Assembly: GCF_013978595.1 (NCBI RefSeq) | Contig: NZ_JACDTZ010000001.1 | Coordinates: forward strand, 1,178,001 to 1,242,000 | Reading direction: 5' to 3' | DNA from: Corynebacterium haematomassiliense | Lineage (GTDB): Bacteria; Actinomycetota; Actinomycetes; Mycobacteriales; Mycobacteriaceae | DNA length: 64,000 nucleotides | Shown: one piece after another, positions 17,181-25,768 of the stretch | Layout: every line of letters begins with the position of its first letter | Numbering within the stretch: position 1 is the stretch's first letter | Position numbers and translations under genes: made by a program | Notes under the pieces: model-generated | Seen by the model: the letters and a program-made list of their open reading frames with translations, nothing else | Database searches by the model: none | Told to the model about the DNA's origin: nothing

Positions 17181-19574
17181 ATGAAGACTAATTTGACTCG
17201 CAAGGACGCGCAGGCGCGCGCCGAACTGATTTCCAACGTCCGCTACGACATCGCCGTGGACATCACCGGGGCGGAAGAGTTCACCACGGTGAGCACCGTG
17301 AACTTCGATTCGAAGGCGGGCACCACCCACTTCGACCTGGTGGCGGCAGGCTTCGAGGCCACCCTCGACGGCGATGAGACAGGCCGGGAGCTTTCGCTTA
17401 GCGACGGCGCCCACACGCTGGTCGTCACCTCCCACGACGCGTACAACCGCACCGGCGAGGGCCTGCACAAGTTCACCGACCCGGTGGACGGCAAGGACTA
17501 CCTGTACACCCAGTTCGAGCCGGCGATGGCGATGAAGGTGTTCGCCGGCTTCGACCAGCCGGACCTGAAGGCCACCTACACCGTCAGCGTCAAGGCGCCG
17601 GAGCGCTACACCGTGATCCTCAACGAGGCGGTCGAACGCACCGATAACGGCGACGGCACCTCCACCTGGACCACCACGATCGACTACCCGCTGTCGACCT
17701 ACCTCATCGCGATCTGCGCCGGCGAGTTTGAGCGCATCTCCGACACCTACGACGCCGGCGACGGCCGCACCATCGAGCTCGGCCTGTACGCCCGCGCATC
17801 GCTGATCCCCCACATGGATTCGGAGCGCATCTTCCGCCAGACCAAGGAGGGCTTCGACTTCTACCACGCCAACTTCGGCCGCACTTACCCGTTCGGCGAC
17901 AAGTACGACCAGGTGTTTTGCCCGGAGTACAACATGGGCGCGATGGAGCACGTCGGCTGCGTGACGTACCGCGACGAGTACATCTTCACCTCCGAGCCCA
18001 CCCCGTACCGCCTGGAGCGCCGCAACGACACCATCCTGCACGAGATGGCGCACATGTGGTTCGGCGATTTGGTCACGATGCAGTGGTGGGACGATTTGTG
18101 GCTCAACGAGTCCTTCGCCACCTGGTCCGCGGCCACCGCGCAGACGGCGATCGGCGAGTACGCGGATGCGTGGACCACGTTCGCGTCCGTGGAGAAGGCG
18201 TGGGCGTACCAGCAGGACCAGCTGCCGTCCACGCACCCGATCGCCGCGGACGCCCCGGACATCGAGACCGCGGAGCAGAACTTCGACGGCATCACCTACG
18301 CCAAGGGCGCGTCGGTGCTGAAGCAGCTGCAGGCGTACGTGGGCTACGAGGAGTTCTTCGCCGGCGTGCGCAAGCACTTCGACAACCACGCCTACTCCAA
18401 CGCCACCTTCGCGGACCTGCTCGGCGCGCTCGAGGAGGCGTCGGGCCGCGACCTTTCGGGCTGGGCCGAAAAGTGGCTGCGCACCACGGGCCCGTCGACG
18501 CTGCGCCCGGAGATCGGCGAGCGCTTCGCGGTGCTGCAGGAGGATCCGCGCCCGCACCGTGTGCGCGTGGGGCTCTACAAGCTTGTCGACGGCTCCGTTA
18601 CCCGCGTCAAGCAGATCGAGACCGACATCGACGGCGAACGCACCGAGATCCCCGAGCTCGCCGGCATCGAGCACGACCTGGCGATCGTCAACGACGACGA
18701 TCTGACCTACGCCAAGATGCGCCTGACCCCGGAGCACCAAAAGTTCGCGTTGGAGCACATCGGCGAGATCGAGGATTCCCTGGCGCGCACCCTGATCTGG
18801 TCGTCGCTGTGGGAGTCGGTGCGCGACGGCGAGCTGGCCGCCCGCGAGTTTGTGAAGCTGGTCGCCGCCCACGCCGCCGCCGAAACCCACCCGAGCGTGC
18901 AGGAGCGCCTGCTGGCACAGGCCACGCAGGCGGTGCGCCAGTACGTCGACCCCGCCTGGGAGGGCGAGGGCATGGACCTGCTCAACGCCGCCTTCCGCGG
19001 CGCGGAACCGGCCGCCATCTTCGACCGCGCACTGGCCCGCCTGACGCCGACCGAGGAGACGATCGCCTACTTCAAGGAGCTGCTCCAGCATTCCGACAAC
19101 CAGGAGGTGCGCTGGCTGGCCATCACGAACCTCATCGCCGCCGGCGCCCTGCCGCTGGAGGCGGCGGAGAAGGAGCAGGACAACACGTCGGAGGGCGCGA
19201 TTTCGCGTCTGCGGGCGAGAGCTGTCGTCGATAAGCGATGGGCTTGGCAGAAGCTTGTGGAAGACGACCTGACCAACCTCGAAGCCCGCTACCTCATGGA
19301 CGGGCTGACGTTCACCTACGACGGGCTCGAGGGGCTGACCGACGAGTACTTCCGCGCCGCGCCCGCGCTGTGGGAGCGGCTGACCAACGAGATGGCGCAG
19401 CGCACCCTCGAGGGCATGTACCCGCGCTGGGATGTCACCGCCGGCGCCGTTGACAAGGCGAACGCGCTGCTGGGCGGCGACGCCCCGGCCGGGCTGAAGC
19501 GCGTCATCGCCGAGGGCCAGGACCGCATCGCCCGTGCGGTGCGCAACCGCGAGGTCGACGCTACAGCTGAGTAA
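17181..19574 (+). CDS. pepN: Aminopeptidase N (M1 zinc metallopeptidase)
   Basis: 797 residues, somewhat shorter than the usual 840-870. Removes N-terminal residues from peptides in the cytoplasm. Zinc site HEMAHMWFGD with the downstream Glu in LWLNESFATW is intact. The exopeptidase motif that is GAMEN in most members reads GAMEH (YNMGAMEHVGC). The ERAP1-like C-terminal helical domain follows. Start ATG 17181 lies seven bases after a TAGGCT box, pointing to a leaderless transcript. Converges with metB, overlapping its 3' end by 14 bp. Confidence 0.95.
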   Translation: MKTNLTRKDAQARAELISNVRYDIAVDITGAEEFTTVSTVNFDSKAGTTHFDLVAAGFEATLDGDETGRELSLSDGAHTLVVTSHDAYNRTGEGLHKFTDPVDGKDYLYTQFEPAMAMKVFAGFDQPDLKATYTVSVKAPERYTVILNEAVERTDNGDGTSTWTTTIDYPLSTYLIAICAGEFERISDTYDAGDGRTIELGLYARASLIPHMDSERIFRQTKEGFDFYHANFGRTYPFGDKYDQVFCPEYNMGAMEHVGCVTYRDEYIFTSEPTPYRLERRNDTILHEMAHMWFGDLVTMQWWDDLWLNESFATWSAATAQTAIGEYADAWTTFASVEKAWAYQQDQLPSTHPIAADAPDIETAEQNFDGITYAKGASVLKQLQAYVGYEEFFAGVRKHFDNHAYSNATFADLLGALEEASGRDLSGWAEKWLRTTGPSTLRPEIGERFAVLQEDPRPHRVRVGLYKLVDGSVTRVKQIETDIDGERTEIPELAGIEHDLAIVNDDDLTYAKMRLTPEHQKFALEHIGEIEDSLARTLIWSSLWESVRDGELAAREFVKLVAAHAAAETHPSVQERLLAQATQAVRQYVDPAWEGEGMDLLNAAFRGAEPAAIFDRALARLTPTEETIAYFKELLQHSDNQEVRWLAITNLIAAGALPLEAAEKEQDNTSEGAISRLRARAVVDKRWAWQKLVEDDLTNLEARYLMDGLTFTYDGLEGLTDEYFRAAPALWERLTNEMAQRTLEGMYPRWDVTAGAVDKANALLGGDAPAGLKRVIAEGQDRIARAVRNREVDATAE

Positions 19575-20703
19575 GCGCCTGCTCGAGGTCGGCGATGAGG
19601 TCGGCCTCTTCCTCGATGCCCACCGAGATGCGCACGAGCTCGCCCGGCACCTCGAGCGCGGAGCCGGCGACGGAAACGTGCGTCATGGTGGCGGGGTGCT
19701 CGAGCAGGCTCTCCACGCCGCCTAGGGACTCCGCCAGGCAGAACAGCTTGGTGGACTTGCAGAAGGTTTTGGCCTGCTCGGTGGTCTGGAACAGCACGGA
19801 GACCATACCGCCGAAGCGGGTCATCTGCTTGCTTGCGGTTTCGTGGCCCGGGTGGGTCTCCAGGCCCGGGTAACACACGCGCGCGACCTGGGGCTGGGCA
19901 TCCAAGAACTTTGCGACGGCTTCCGCATTGTCGCAGTGCTTGTCCATGCGCACGGAAAGCGTCTTCAGGCCGCGGCCGGTGAGGTACGTGTCGAACGGGG
20001 ACGGGTTCGCGCCGACCCAGCCGAAGAAGAAGCGCAGCTGCTCGTGGAAGCCGGGGACGCGGGAATCGTCGCCGCAGACGATGCCGCCGACCACGTCCGA
20101 GTGGCCGCCGATGTACTTCGTGGTGGAGTGCACCACCACGTCCGCGCCGAGGTCGAACGGCTTTTGCAGGTACGGCGAAGCGAAGGTGTTGTCCACCACC
20201 AGCGTCGCCTGCTGCTTCACGGCCGCGATCGCCTCGATGTCCACGATGTCCAGCATCGGGTTCGTCGGCGTTTCCACCCAGATGGCCTTGGTGTTGTCTT
20301 TGACCGCGGCGGCGACTTCTGCCGGGTTGGCCATGTCCACCACGGTGTTTTCCACGCCCCACTGCGTGAACACCTGCTGGATCAGGCGGTAGGTGCCGCC
20401 GTAGGCGTCGTTGGACACGACGATGTGGTCGCCGGGTTTGAGCAGGATGCGCAGGATGACGTCGATAGCCGCCATGCCCGAGGAGTACGCGACGGCGTAC
20501 TCGGCACCCTCCAAAGCGGCGACCGCCTTCTCCAGCGCGGTGACGGTGGGGTTGCCCACGCGGGTGTACTCGTAGCCGCCGCGCAGCTCCGCCAGCCCGT
20601 CTTGGGCGAAGGTGGTGGAGGCGTAGATCGGCGTGTTGATCGGCCCGTACAGGCTGTCGGGTTCGTAGCCGGCGTGAATGGCGTCGGTAGCAAATCCAGT
20701 CAT
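19561..20703 (-). CDS. metB: Cystathionine gamma-synthase (trans-sulfuration, PLP-dependent)
   Basis: 380 residues of the Cys/Met-metabolism PLP family. VAYSSGMAAIDVIL, the PLP-lysine motif VVHSTTKYIGGHSDVVGG and SLGGVESLLEHPATMTH are diagnostic. It condenses an activated homoserine with cysteine to cystathionine in methionine synthesis; cystathionine gamma-lyase is so similar that the assignment rests on corynebacterial precedent. ATG 20703 is preferred to GTG 20709; TACTGT eight bases before it suggests leaderless initiation, divergent from the MscS-like gene. Confidence 0.88.
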   Translation of the reverse strand: MTGFATDAIHAGYEPDSLYGPINTPIYASTTFAQDGLAELRGGYEYTRVGNPTVTALEKAVAALEGAEYAVAYSSGMAAIDVILRILLKPGDHIVVSNDAYGGTYRLIQQVFTQWGVENTVVDMANPAEVAAAVKDNTKAIWVETPTNPMLDIVDIEAIAAVKQQATLVVDNTFASPYLQKPFDLGADVVVHSTTKYIGGHSDVVGGIVCGDDSRVPGFHEQLRFFFGWVGANPSPFDTYLTGRGLKTLSVRMDKHCDNAEAVAKFLDAQPQVARVCYPGLETHPGHETASKQMTRFGGMVSVLFQTTEQAKTFCKSTKLFCLAESLGGVESLLEHPATMTHVSVAGSALEVPGELVRISVGIEEEADLIADLEQALTQL

Positions 20704-20767
20704 GCCCACAGACAGTAGACCAAGCGGTTCATTCCGCGGGCATTTTTATGCACTAGACTCGCTCCCG

Positions 20768-21724
20768 ATGAAAGCGCAAACAGATACTGCAGAAAAGGTC
20801 GACGAGGCCGTCGACGGCGTCACCAACTGGTGGAACGACCCAGCCACCCACGAACTCGTGGTGGAACGCCCCGTGAAGATCCTGCTGATCATCGTGGTCG
20901 CGCTGGTGCTGAGCTGGCTGGCGCGCAAGGTGATCAACCGCGCCACCCGTCACGGCATCGAGCGCACCCCGTTCATCGCCCCCACCGTGGAGGACACCCC
21001 GCAGTACCGGGCGCAGGAGGCCCGCCGCCAGCAGCGCATGAAGACGCTGGGCAACGTGGGCCGGTCCGTCGCCGCGATTGTGATTTGGACGTGGGCGGCG
21101 CTCGCCGTGCTGGACCAGCTTGGCGTGAACGTCGCGCCGTTGATCGCGTCCGCCGGTGTGGTCGGCGTGGCCATCGGTTTCGGCGCGCAGTCGCTGGTGA
21201 AGGATTTCTTCTCCGGCATGTTCATCCTCATTGAGAACCAGTTCGGCGTGGGCGACACCATCCAGGTCGGCGACATTGTCGGCGAGGTGGAGGAGATGTC
21301 GCTGCGCATCACTACGCTGCGCGACATCGACGGCGCCCTGTGGCACATCCGCAACGGCGATATCGAGCAGGTGGGCAACCACTCTGCGCGTTTCTCCACG
21401 GCGCGTCTGCAGATCCCGGTGTCGGTCATGGCCAACCCGGACAAGGTCTCGCGCGTCATCGAGGAAACCGCAGTCGCGGCGTGCGAGGACCCGGAGATCC
21501 GCGATCTGGTCATGGGCACGCCGACGATGCTGGGTCCCAGCGAGTTCAACCCGACCTACGTGTCGTTCCGCCTGAGCGTGACCACGATGCCGGGCGAGCA
21601 GTGGGGCGTGGCCCGCCACCTGAACCACCGCATCCTGGCGGCGCTGCACGAGCAGGACGTGGTGCTCACGGCGATGGATTCTGTGCTTGTAGAGATGAAG
21701 GAGAGCAATGGAGATCGGTCCTAA
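20768..21724 (+). CDS. MscS-family mechanosensitive ion channel
   Basis: 318 residues from ATG 20768. A soluble N-terminus (about 35 residues) precedes transmembrane segments ILLIIVVALVLSWLA and SVAAIVIWTWAALAVL, then the pore-lining helix APLIASAGVVGVAIGFGAQSLVKDFFSGMF and the beta domain IENQFGVGDTIQVGDIVGEV, all MscS hallmarks. It releases solutes on hypo-osmotic shock. TAGACT lies eight bases before the start, without a ribosome site. The 3' end overlaps glbO by 17 bp, which suggests co-transcription. Confidence 0.93.
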   Translation: MKAQTDTAEKVDEAVDGVTNWWNDPATHELVVERPVKILLIIVVALVLSWLARKVINRATRHGIERTPFIAPTVEDTPQYRAQEARRQQRMKTLGNVGRSVAAIVIWTWAALAVLDQLGVNVAPLIASAGVVGVAIGFGAQSLVKDFFSGMFILIENQFGVGDTIQVGDIVGEVEEMSLRITTLRDIDGALWHIRNGDIEQVGNHSARFSTARLQIPVSVMANPDKVSRVIEETAVAACEDPEIRDLVMGTPTMLGPSEFNPTYVSFRLSVTTMPGEQWGVARHLNHRILAALHEQDVVLTAMDSVLVEMKESNGDRS

Positions 21725-22121
21725 GCAGGAGCAGACGCTTTACGACGCCGTCGGTGGCGACGCGTTCTTCCACCGCCTCGTCGAGGGCTTTTACACGCAG
21801 GTCAAGAAGGACGACCTCATCGGCCCGATGTACCCGGACCAGGATTGGGACGGCGCGCAGGACCGCCTGCGCTGGTTTTTGGTGCAGTACTGGGGCGGCC
21901 CGCGCACCTTCCAGGAAAAGCGCGGCAACCCGATGCTGCGCAAGCGCCACTTGCCCTTCGCCATCGGTGAGGCGGAGGCGGACCGCTGGTTGGAGCTCAT
22001 GGGCAATTCCATGGAGCAGTTTACTGACGACGAGCTGCCGCCCGCCTACCGCGCCCAAATGTGGAACCACATGCAGCGCGTGGCCTACATGATGATCAAC
22101 CAGGGCCCGCGCGCATACTAA
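21708..22121 (+). CDS. glbO: Group 2 truncated hemoglobin
   Basis: 137 residues, GlbO type. LYDAVGGDAFFHRLVEGFYTQV, FLVQYWGGPRTFQEKRGNP and LRKRHLPFAIGEAEADRW carry the expected helix pattern, including the conserved Tyr-Gly-Gly region and the proximal His (RHLPF). It binds oxygen or ligands of oxidative or nitrosative stress. A GGAG site inside the end of the MscS-like gene precedes ATG 21708. Convergent with the next gene by a 4-bp overlap. Confidence 0.94.
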   Translation: MEIGPKQEQTLYDAVGGDAFFHRLVEGFYTQVKKDDLIGPMYPDQDWDGAQDRLRWFLVQYWGGPRTFQEKRGNPMLRKRHLPFAIGEAEADRWLELMGNSMEQFTDDELPPAYRAQMWNHMQRVAYMMINQGPRAY

Positions 22122-22744
22122 AACAGCAGGTTCGGCCGGGTGCTGCGGTAGACGGAGCCGAACGGCGCGTCAAGGCGCACCCAGCTGCCGGAGGTGGCAA
22201 CGCGCAGGTGGCGCGGGATTTCGGCGGGGGCCTCGAAGCCGGGGATCAGCCCGAGCGAGGTGCAGGCGAAGATCATCCGCATGGGGATCTCCACGGGGGT
22301 GTCGCTGTCGGCGTCGGCGGTGAGCACTACCCCGTCGAGAAGCGAGCGCGGCGGGCCGGCCGGGCCGGAGAACTGGCGCGCCAGGTTGCGGCCCTCGTCC
22401 GCCAGGCGGCGGGCGACGCCGATGGGCACTTCCTCGCGGGCGATGAAGCCGCTCGCCGGCGGCAGGGCCCCGGGCCAGGCGGCGTCGCGGGCGGGGCCTA
22501 CCTCGGTCGCGCCGGACTGCAGCGCGTCGAGCAAATCGCGAGCGCTGACGGTGGCGCCGGGGTCGGTGGTGGTGCCGGAGGTGCGTCGAGAAGCAATGGC
22601 ATCAAACGGCGTGGTCACAAACACGTCGAGCTGGCCCTCGCCCACCTCCTGAATGCGGGCGGACGCCTGGGCGTCCAGCGCGAGCGCACGCGAAAGCAAC
22701 GCGGTGAGCCCGCGCGCGCCGCGCTCGATGTGCAGCTCGACCAC
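22118..22744 (-). CDS. Conserved hypothetical protein
   Basis: 208 residues from GTG 22744, whose first base follows directly on the thioesterase stop codon. Alpha/beta mix with segments VELHIERGARGLTALLSRAL, EGQLDVFVTTPFDAIASR and IPMRMIFACTSLGLIPGFEAP; no membrane segment or signal peptide. I recognise no domain. The tight junction with the thioesterase and ettA suggests an operon of three genes; homologues in this position are annotated as hypothetical in related bacteria, to my knowledge. Confidence 0.7.
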   Translation of the reverse strand: MVELHIERGARGLTALLSRALALDAQASARIQEVGEGQLDVFVTTPFDAIASRRTSGTTTDPGATVSARDLLDALQSGATEVGPARDAAWPGALPPASGFIAREEVPIGVARRLADEGRNLARQFSGPAGPPRSLLDGVVLTADADSDTPVEIPMRMIFACTSLGLIPGFEAPAEIPRHLRVATSGSWVRLDAPFGSVYRSTRPNLLF

Positions 22745-23149
22745 TTAGGCCCCGGCCGTTTGTGAGAGGATGCCGATCTCCTTCTGCGTGATCTCGCGCG
22801 GCGAGGTCGTGGTGGTATCCACCGTGACCTGCACGCAGTCGATGACGCAGCAGACCTTGCCCTGCGCATCCTTGATTTCCTGGCGGGTGGTGAACGACGT
22901 GTTGCCCACGTTGGACACCTGCGTCTCCACCGTCACCTCGGTGGTGTTAGGCAGGATCGGGCGGACGTAATCCACCTCGAGGCGGCGCACGAACACCACG
23001 AACTCGTGGCCCTGGGAGAAGAAGAACTCCTGCGCGAACGCCAGGCGCGCCTCCTGGGCGAGCTCGATGTAGGCGGAGTTGGTCACGTGCCCGTAGCGGT
23101 CGAAGTCGCTCCAGCGCACCGGGATGGTGTGGACGTGGATTTCAGCCAT
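22745..23149 (-). CDS. Acyl-CoA thioesterase (hotdog fold)
   Basis: 134 residues, 4-hydroxybenzoyl-CoA thioesterase-like. VRWSDFDRYGHVTNSAYIEL contains the conserved Asp and the Gly-His-Val-Asn-type loop; RRLEVDYVRPILPNTTEVTVE forms the central strands. Hydrolyses acyl-CoA esters; substrate unknown. An AGGAGC site precedes ATG 23149, and the ettA stop lies 9 bp upstream, so it is in an operon with ettA. Confidence 0.9.
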   Translation of the reverse strand: MAEIHVHTIPVRWSDFDRYGHVTNSAYIELAQEARLAFAQEFFFSQGHEFVVFVRRLEVDYVRPILPNTTEVTVETQVSNVGNTSFTTRQEIKDAQGKVCCVIDCVQVTVDTTTTSPREITQKEIGILSQTAGA

Positions 23150-23158
23150 GACGTGCTC

Positions 23159-24829
23159 CTAGCGGGTGAGCTTGCGGTGGGTGACGCGCGACGGCTTCGC
23201 GGCCTCTTCGCCGAGGCGCTCGACCTTGTTGGCCTCGTAGTCGCCGAAGTTGCCCTCGAACCAGAACCACTTGCCCTCTTCCACGTTGCCTTCCCAGGCC
23301 AGGATGTGGGTGCAGGTGCGGTCCAGGAACCAGCGGTCGTGCGAGATCACCACGGCGCAGCCCGGGAAGGCCTGCAGCGCGTTTTCCAGCGAGCCGAGCG
23401 TTTCGACGTCGAGGTCGTTGGTCGGCTCGTCCAGCAGGATCAGGTTGCCGCCCTGCTTCAGCGTCAGTGCCAGGTTCAGGCGGTTGCGCTCGCCGCCGGA
23501 GAGCACCTTGGACGGCTTCTGCTGGTCCGGGCCCTTGAAGCCGAAGGCGGACAGGTAGGCGCGCGACGGCATCTCGTTTTGGCCGACGTGGATGTAGTCC
23601 AGGCCGTCGGAGACGACCTCCCAGACGGTCTGCTCCGGGTCGATGTTCTCGCGGTTCTGGTCCACGTACGAGATCTTGACGGTGTCGCCGACCTCCACGG
23701 AGCCGGAATCGGCCTCCTCCAGGCCAACGATGGTCTTGAACAGCGTGGACTTGCCCACGCCGTTGGGGCCGATCACGCCGACGATGCCGTTGCGCGGCAG
23801 GGTGAACGACAGGTCCTTGATCAGCACGCGGCCGTCGAAGCCCTTGTTCAGGTCCTCCACCTCGACAACCTTGTTGCCCAGGCGCGGCGGGGTCGGGATC
23901 TGGATTTCTTCGAAGTCGAGCTTGCGGTACTGCTCGGCTTCTGCCGCCATCTCCTCGTAGCGCTCGAGACGGGCCTTGTTCTTGGCCTGGCGGGCCTTCG
24001 GGGAGGAGCGGACCCAGTCCAGCTCCTTCTTCAGGCGCTTCTGCAGCTTCTGGTCCTTCTTGCCGGCGACCTCGAGGCGCTCGGCCTTCTTCTCCAGGTA
24101 GGTGGAGTAGTTACCCTCGTAGGGGTAGAGCTTGCCGCGGTCGACCTCGCAGATCCACTCGGCGACGTTGTCCAGGAAGTAGCGGTCGTGGGTAATCGCC
24201 AGCACAGCACCCGGGTAGGTCTGCAGGTGCTTCTCCAGCCACAGGACGGATTCCGCGTCGAGGTGGTTGGTGGGCTCGTCGAGAAGCAGCAGGTCCGGCT
24301 CGCTCAGCAGCAGTTTCGCAAGTGCTACTCGACGGCGCTCGCCACCGGACAGGTTGGTCACCGGTGCGTCGGAAGGCGGGCAGCGCAGTGCCTCCATGGC
24401 CTGCTCGATCTTGGAGTCGATCTCCCACGCGTCGGCCGCGTCGAGCTCTTCCTGCAGCTTGCCCATTTCTTCCATGAGCTCGTCGGAGTAGTTCGTCGCC
24501 ATCTCCTCGGCGATTTCCTCGAAGCGCTGCTTCTTCTCAAACAGTTCGCCGAGGCCCTCCTCGACGTTGCCGCGCACGGTCTTTTCCTCGTTCAGCGGCG
24601 GCTCCTGTAGCAGGATGCCCACGGACGCGCCCGGCTGGAGGAACGCCTCGCCGTTGTTCGGCTGGTCGATGCCGGCCATGATCTTGAGCAGCGACGACTT
24701 ACCGGCGCCGTTCGGGCCCACGACGCCGATTTTGGCGCCCGGGTAAAACGCCATGGTGACGTTGTCCAGGATGACCTTCTCGCCGATGGCTCGGCGGACG
24801 TTTTTCATCGTGTAGATGAACTCAGCCAC
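23159..24829 (-). CDS. ettA: Energy-dependent translational throttle protein EttA (ABC-F ATPase)
   Basis: 556 residues. Two ABC domains: Walker A GPNGAGKSSLLK and GPNGVGKSTLFK, signatures LSGGERRRVALA and LSGGERNRLNLA, Walker B LLLLDEPTNHLDAES and LILLDEPTNDLDVET. The linker between the domains is rich in Lys and Glu, as expected for the tRNA-interaction region of ABC-F factors. It gates ribosomal initiation according to ATP/ADP ratio. Starts at GTG 24829 after a GGGGA site. First gene of an operon with the thioesterase. Confidence 0.95.
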   Translation of the reverse strand: MAEFIYTMKNVRRAIGEKVILDNVTMAFYPGAKIGVVGPNGAGKSSLLKIMAGIDQPNNGEAFLQPGASVGILLQEPPLNEEKTVRGNVEEGLGELFEKKQRFEEIAEEMATNYSDELMEEMGKLQEELDAADAWEIDSKIEQAMEALRCPPSDAPVTNLSGGERRRVALAKLLLSEPDLLLLDEPTNHLDAESVLWLEKHLQTYPGAVLAITHDRYFLDNVAEWICEVDRGKLYPYEGNYSTYLEKKAERLEVAGKKDQKLQKRLKKELDWVRSSPKARQAKNKARLERYEEMAAEAEQYRKLDFEEIQIPTPPRLGNKVVEVEDLNKGFDGRVLIKDLSFTLPRNGIVGVIGPNGVGKSTLFKTIVGLEEADSGSVEVGDTVKISYVDQNRENIDPEQTVWEVVSDGLDYIHVGQNEMPSRAYLSAFGFKGPDQQKPSKVLSGGERNRLNLALTLKQGGNLILLDEPTNDLDVETLGSLENALQAFPGCAVVISHDRWFLDRTCTHILAWEGNVEEGKWFWFEGNFGDYEANKVERLGEEAAKPSRVTHRKLTR

Positions 24830-24944
24830 TACGAATCCCCTTTGTTAGTGCGGAGGTAAATACCGCACTTAGGGTACATGACGCACACGCGCGCCCCACC
24901 GCTTCCAAGGCGCGTTAGAAGCGGCGGGGCGAAGGCTGCAAAAA

Positions 24945-25601
24945 CTAGAACGGGGCGCCGCCGGTTGCGGCGAGCTCCTCCCCTGCTCTGTCTGTGTCGG
25001 TGTCGGTGTCGGCATCGGTGCGGGTGACCCCGTCGACGTCCTCGGCGCTGACGCGGCGCTCCTCCACCTCCGGCCTGTCCGCGAAGCTGCCCCAGCCGCC
25101 CTTGGGCTCGGTGTTGTCGGCGGTGTCGCCCTCGGCGTCCTCGCCGTTGAGCTTCTTGTTCAGCGCCTTGGCGTCCATCGCCTTGGGCATCTCGTGGCCG
25201 TCGAGCGTGTTGCCGGAGACGGACGTGCGCACCGAGTTGACCTGGTAGCGCGCGAGGTCGAACGCGACGTGGCGCGCCTTGAGCGTGGTCTTGGAACGCA
25301 GCGCCGGCTCCCCCTTGTCGTCCTTGCCCTCCCAGTACTCGTGGACCAGCTTGCCGATGACAATCACCGGGAAGCCCTTGCGCAGCGACGCGCCCGCGTT
25401 GACCGCGAGCTGGCCCCAGCACTCGACGTCGACGTAGAACTGGTTGTAGTCGCGCCAGACGTCGTCGCCGTTGTCGTTCTTTTCTTTCTTCACGTCCGAG
25501 GTGGCCACGCGGAAGCGCAGCACTGCGTTGCCCGAGTTGAAGGTTTTGAAGTACGGCTCGGCGATCAGGTTGCCGAGCAGCGTGTAGTCGATGTTGGCCA
25601 T
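24945..25601 (-). CDS. Single-stranded DNA-binding protein (paralogue without acidic tip)
   Basis: 218 residues from ATG 25601. OB-fold of the SSB family: MANIDYTLLGNLIAEPYFK, VLRFRVATSDVKK, FYVDVECWGQLAVNAGASLRKG, VIVIGKLVHEYWE. The C-terminal third is acidic and Thr/Asp-rich, but the end reads ATGGAPF rather than the DDDIPF-type tip by which the main SSB recruits partners. I therefore take it to be a second SSB, possibly for recombination or competence, rather than the replicative one. It follows a GGGGCC-type ribosome site. Confidence 0.85.
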   Translation of the reverse strand: MANIDYTLLGNLIAEPYFKTFNSGNAVLRFRVATSDVKKEKNDNGDDVWRDYNQFYVDVECWGQLAVNAGASLRKGFPVIVIGKLVHEYWEGKDDKGEPALRSKTTLKARHVAFDLARYQVNSVRTSVSGNTLDGHEMPKAMDAKALNKKLNGEDAEGDTADNTEPKGGWGSFADRPEVEERRVSAEDVDGVTRTDADTDTDTDRAGEELAATGGAPF

Positions 25602-25768
25602 TTCAAGGCCCCTTTCTGCATGCGTGCGGATGGTGTGCGGTTGCGGGGGCGGGGAGCTCGTCGATAAGCAATTGCCCCCTGCGCGAGCAGAGTCGCACGA
25701 AACGCAAGGCAGAAAAAGGGGTCGGCCAAATTGTGGATAACTTAACCTGAGAAATTCACAATCCGCAG

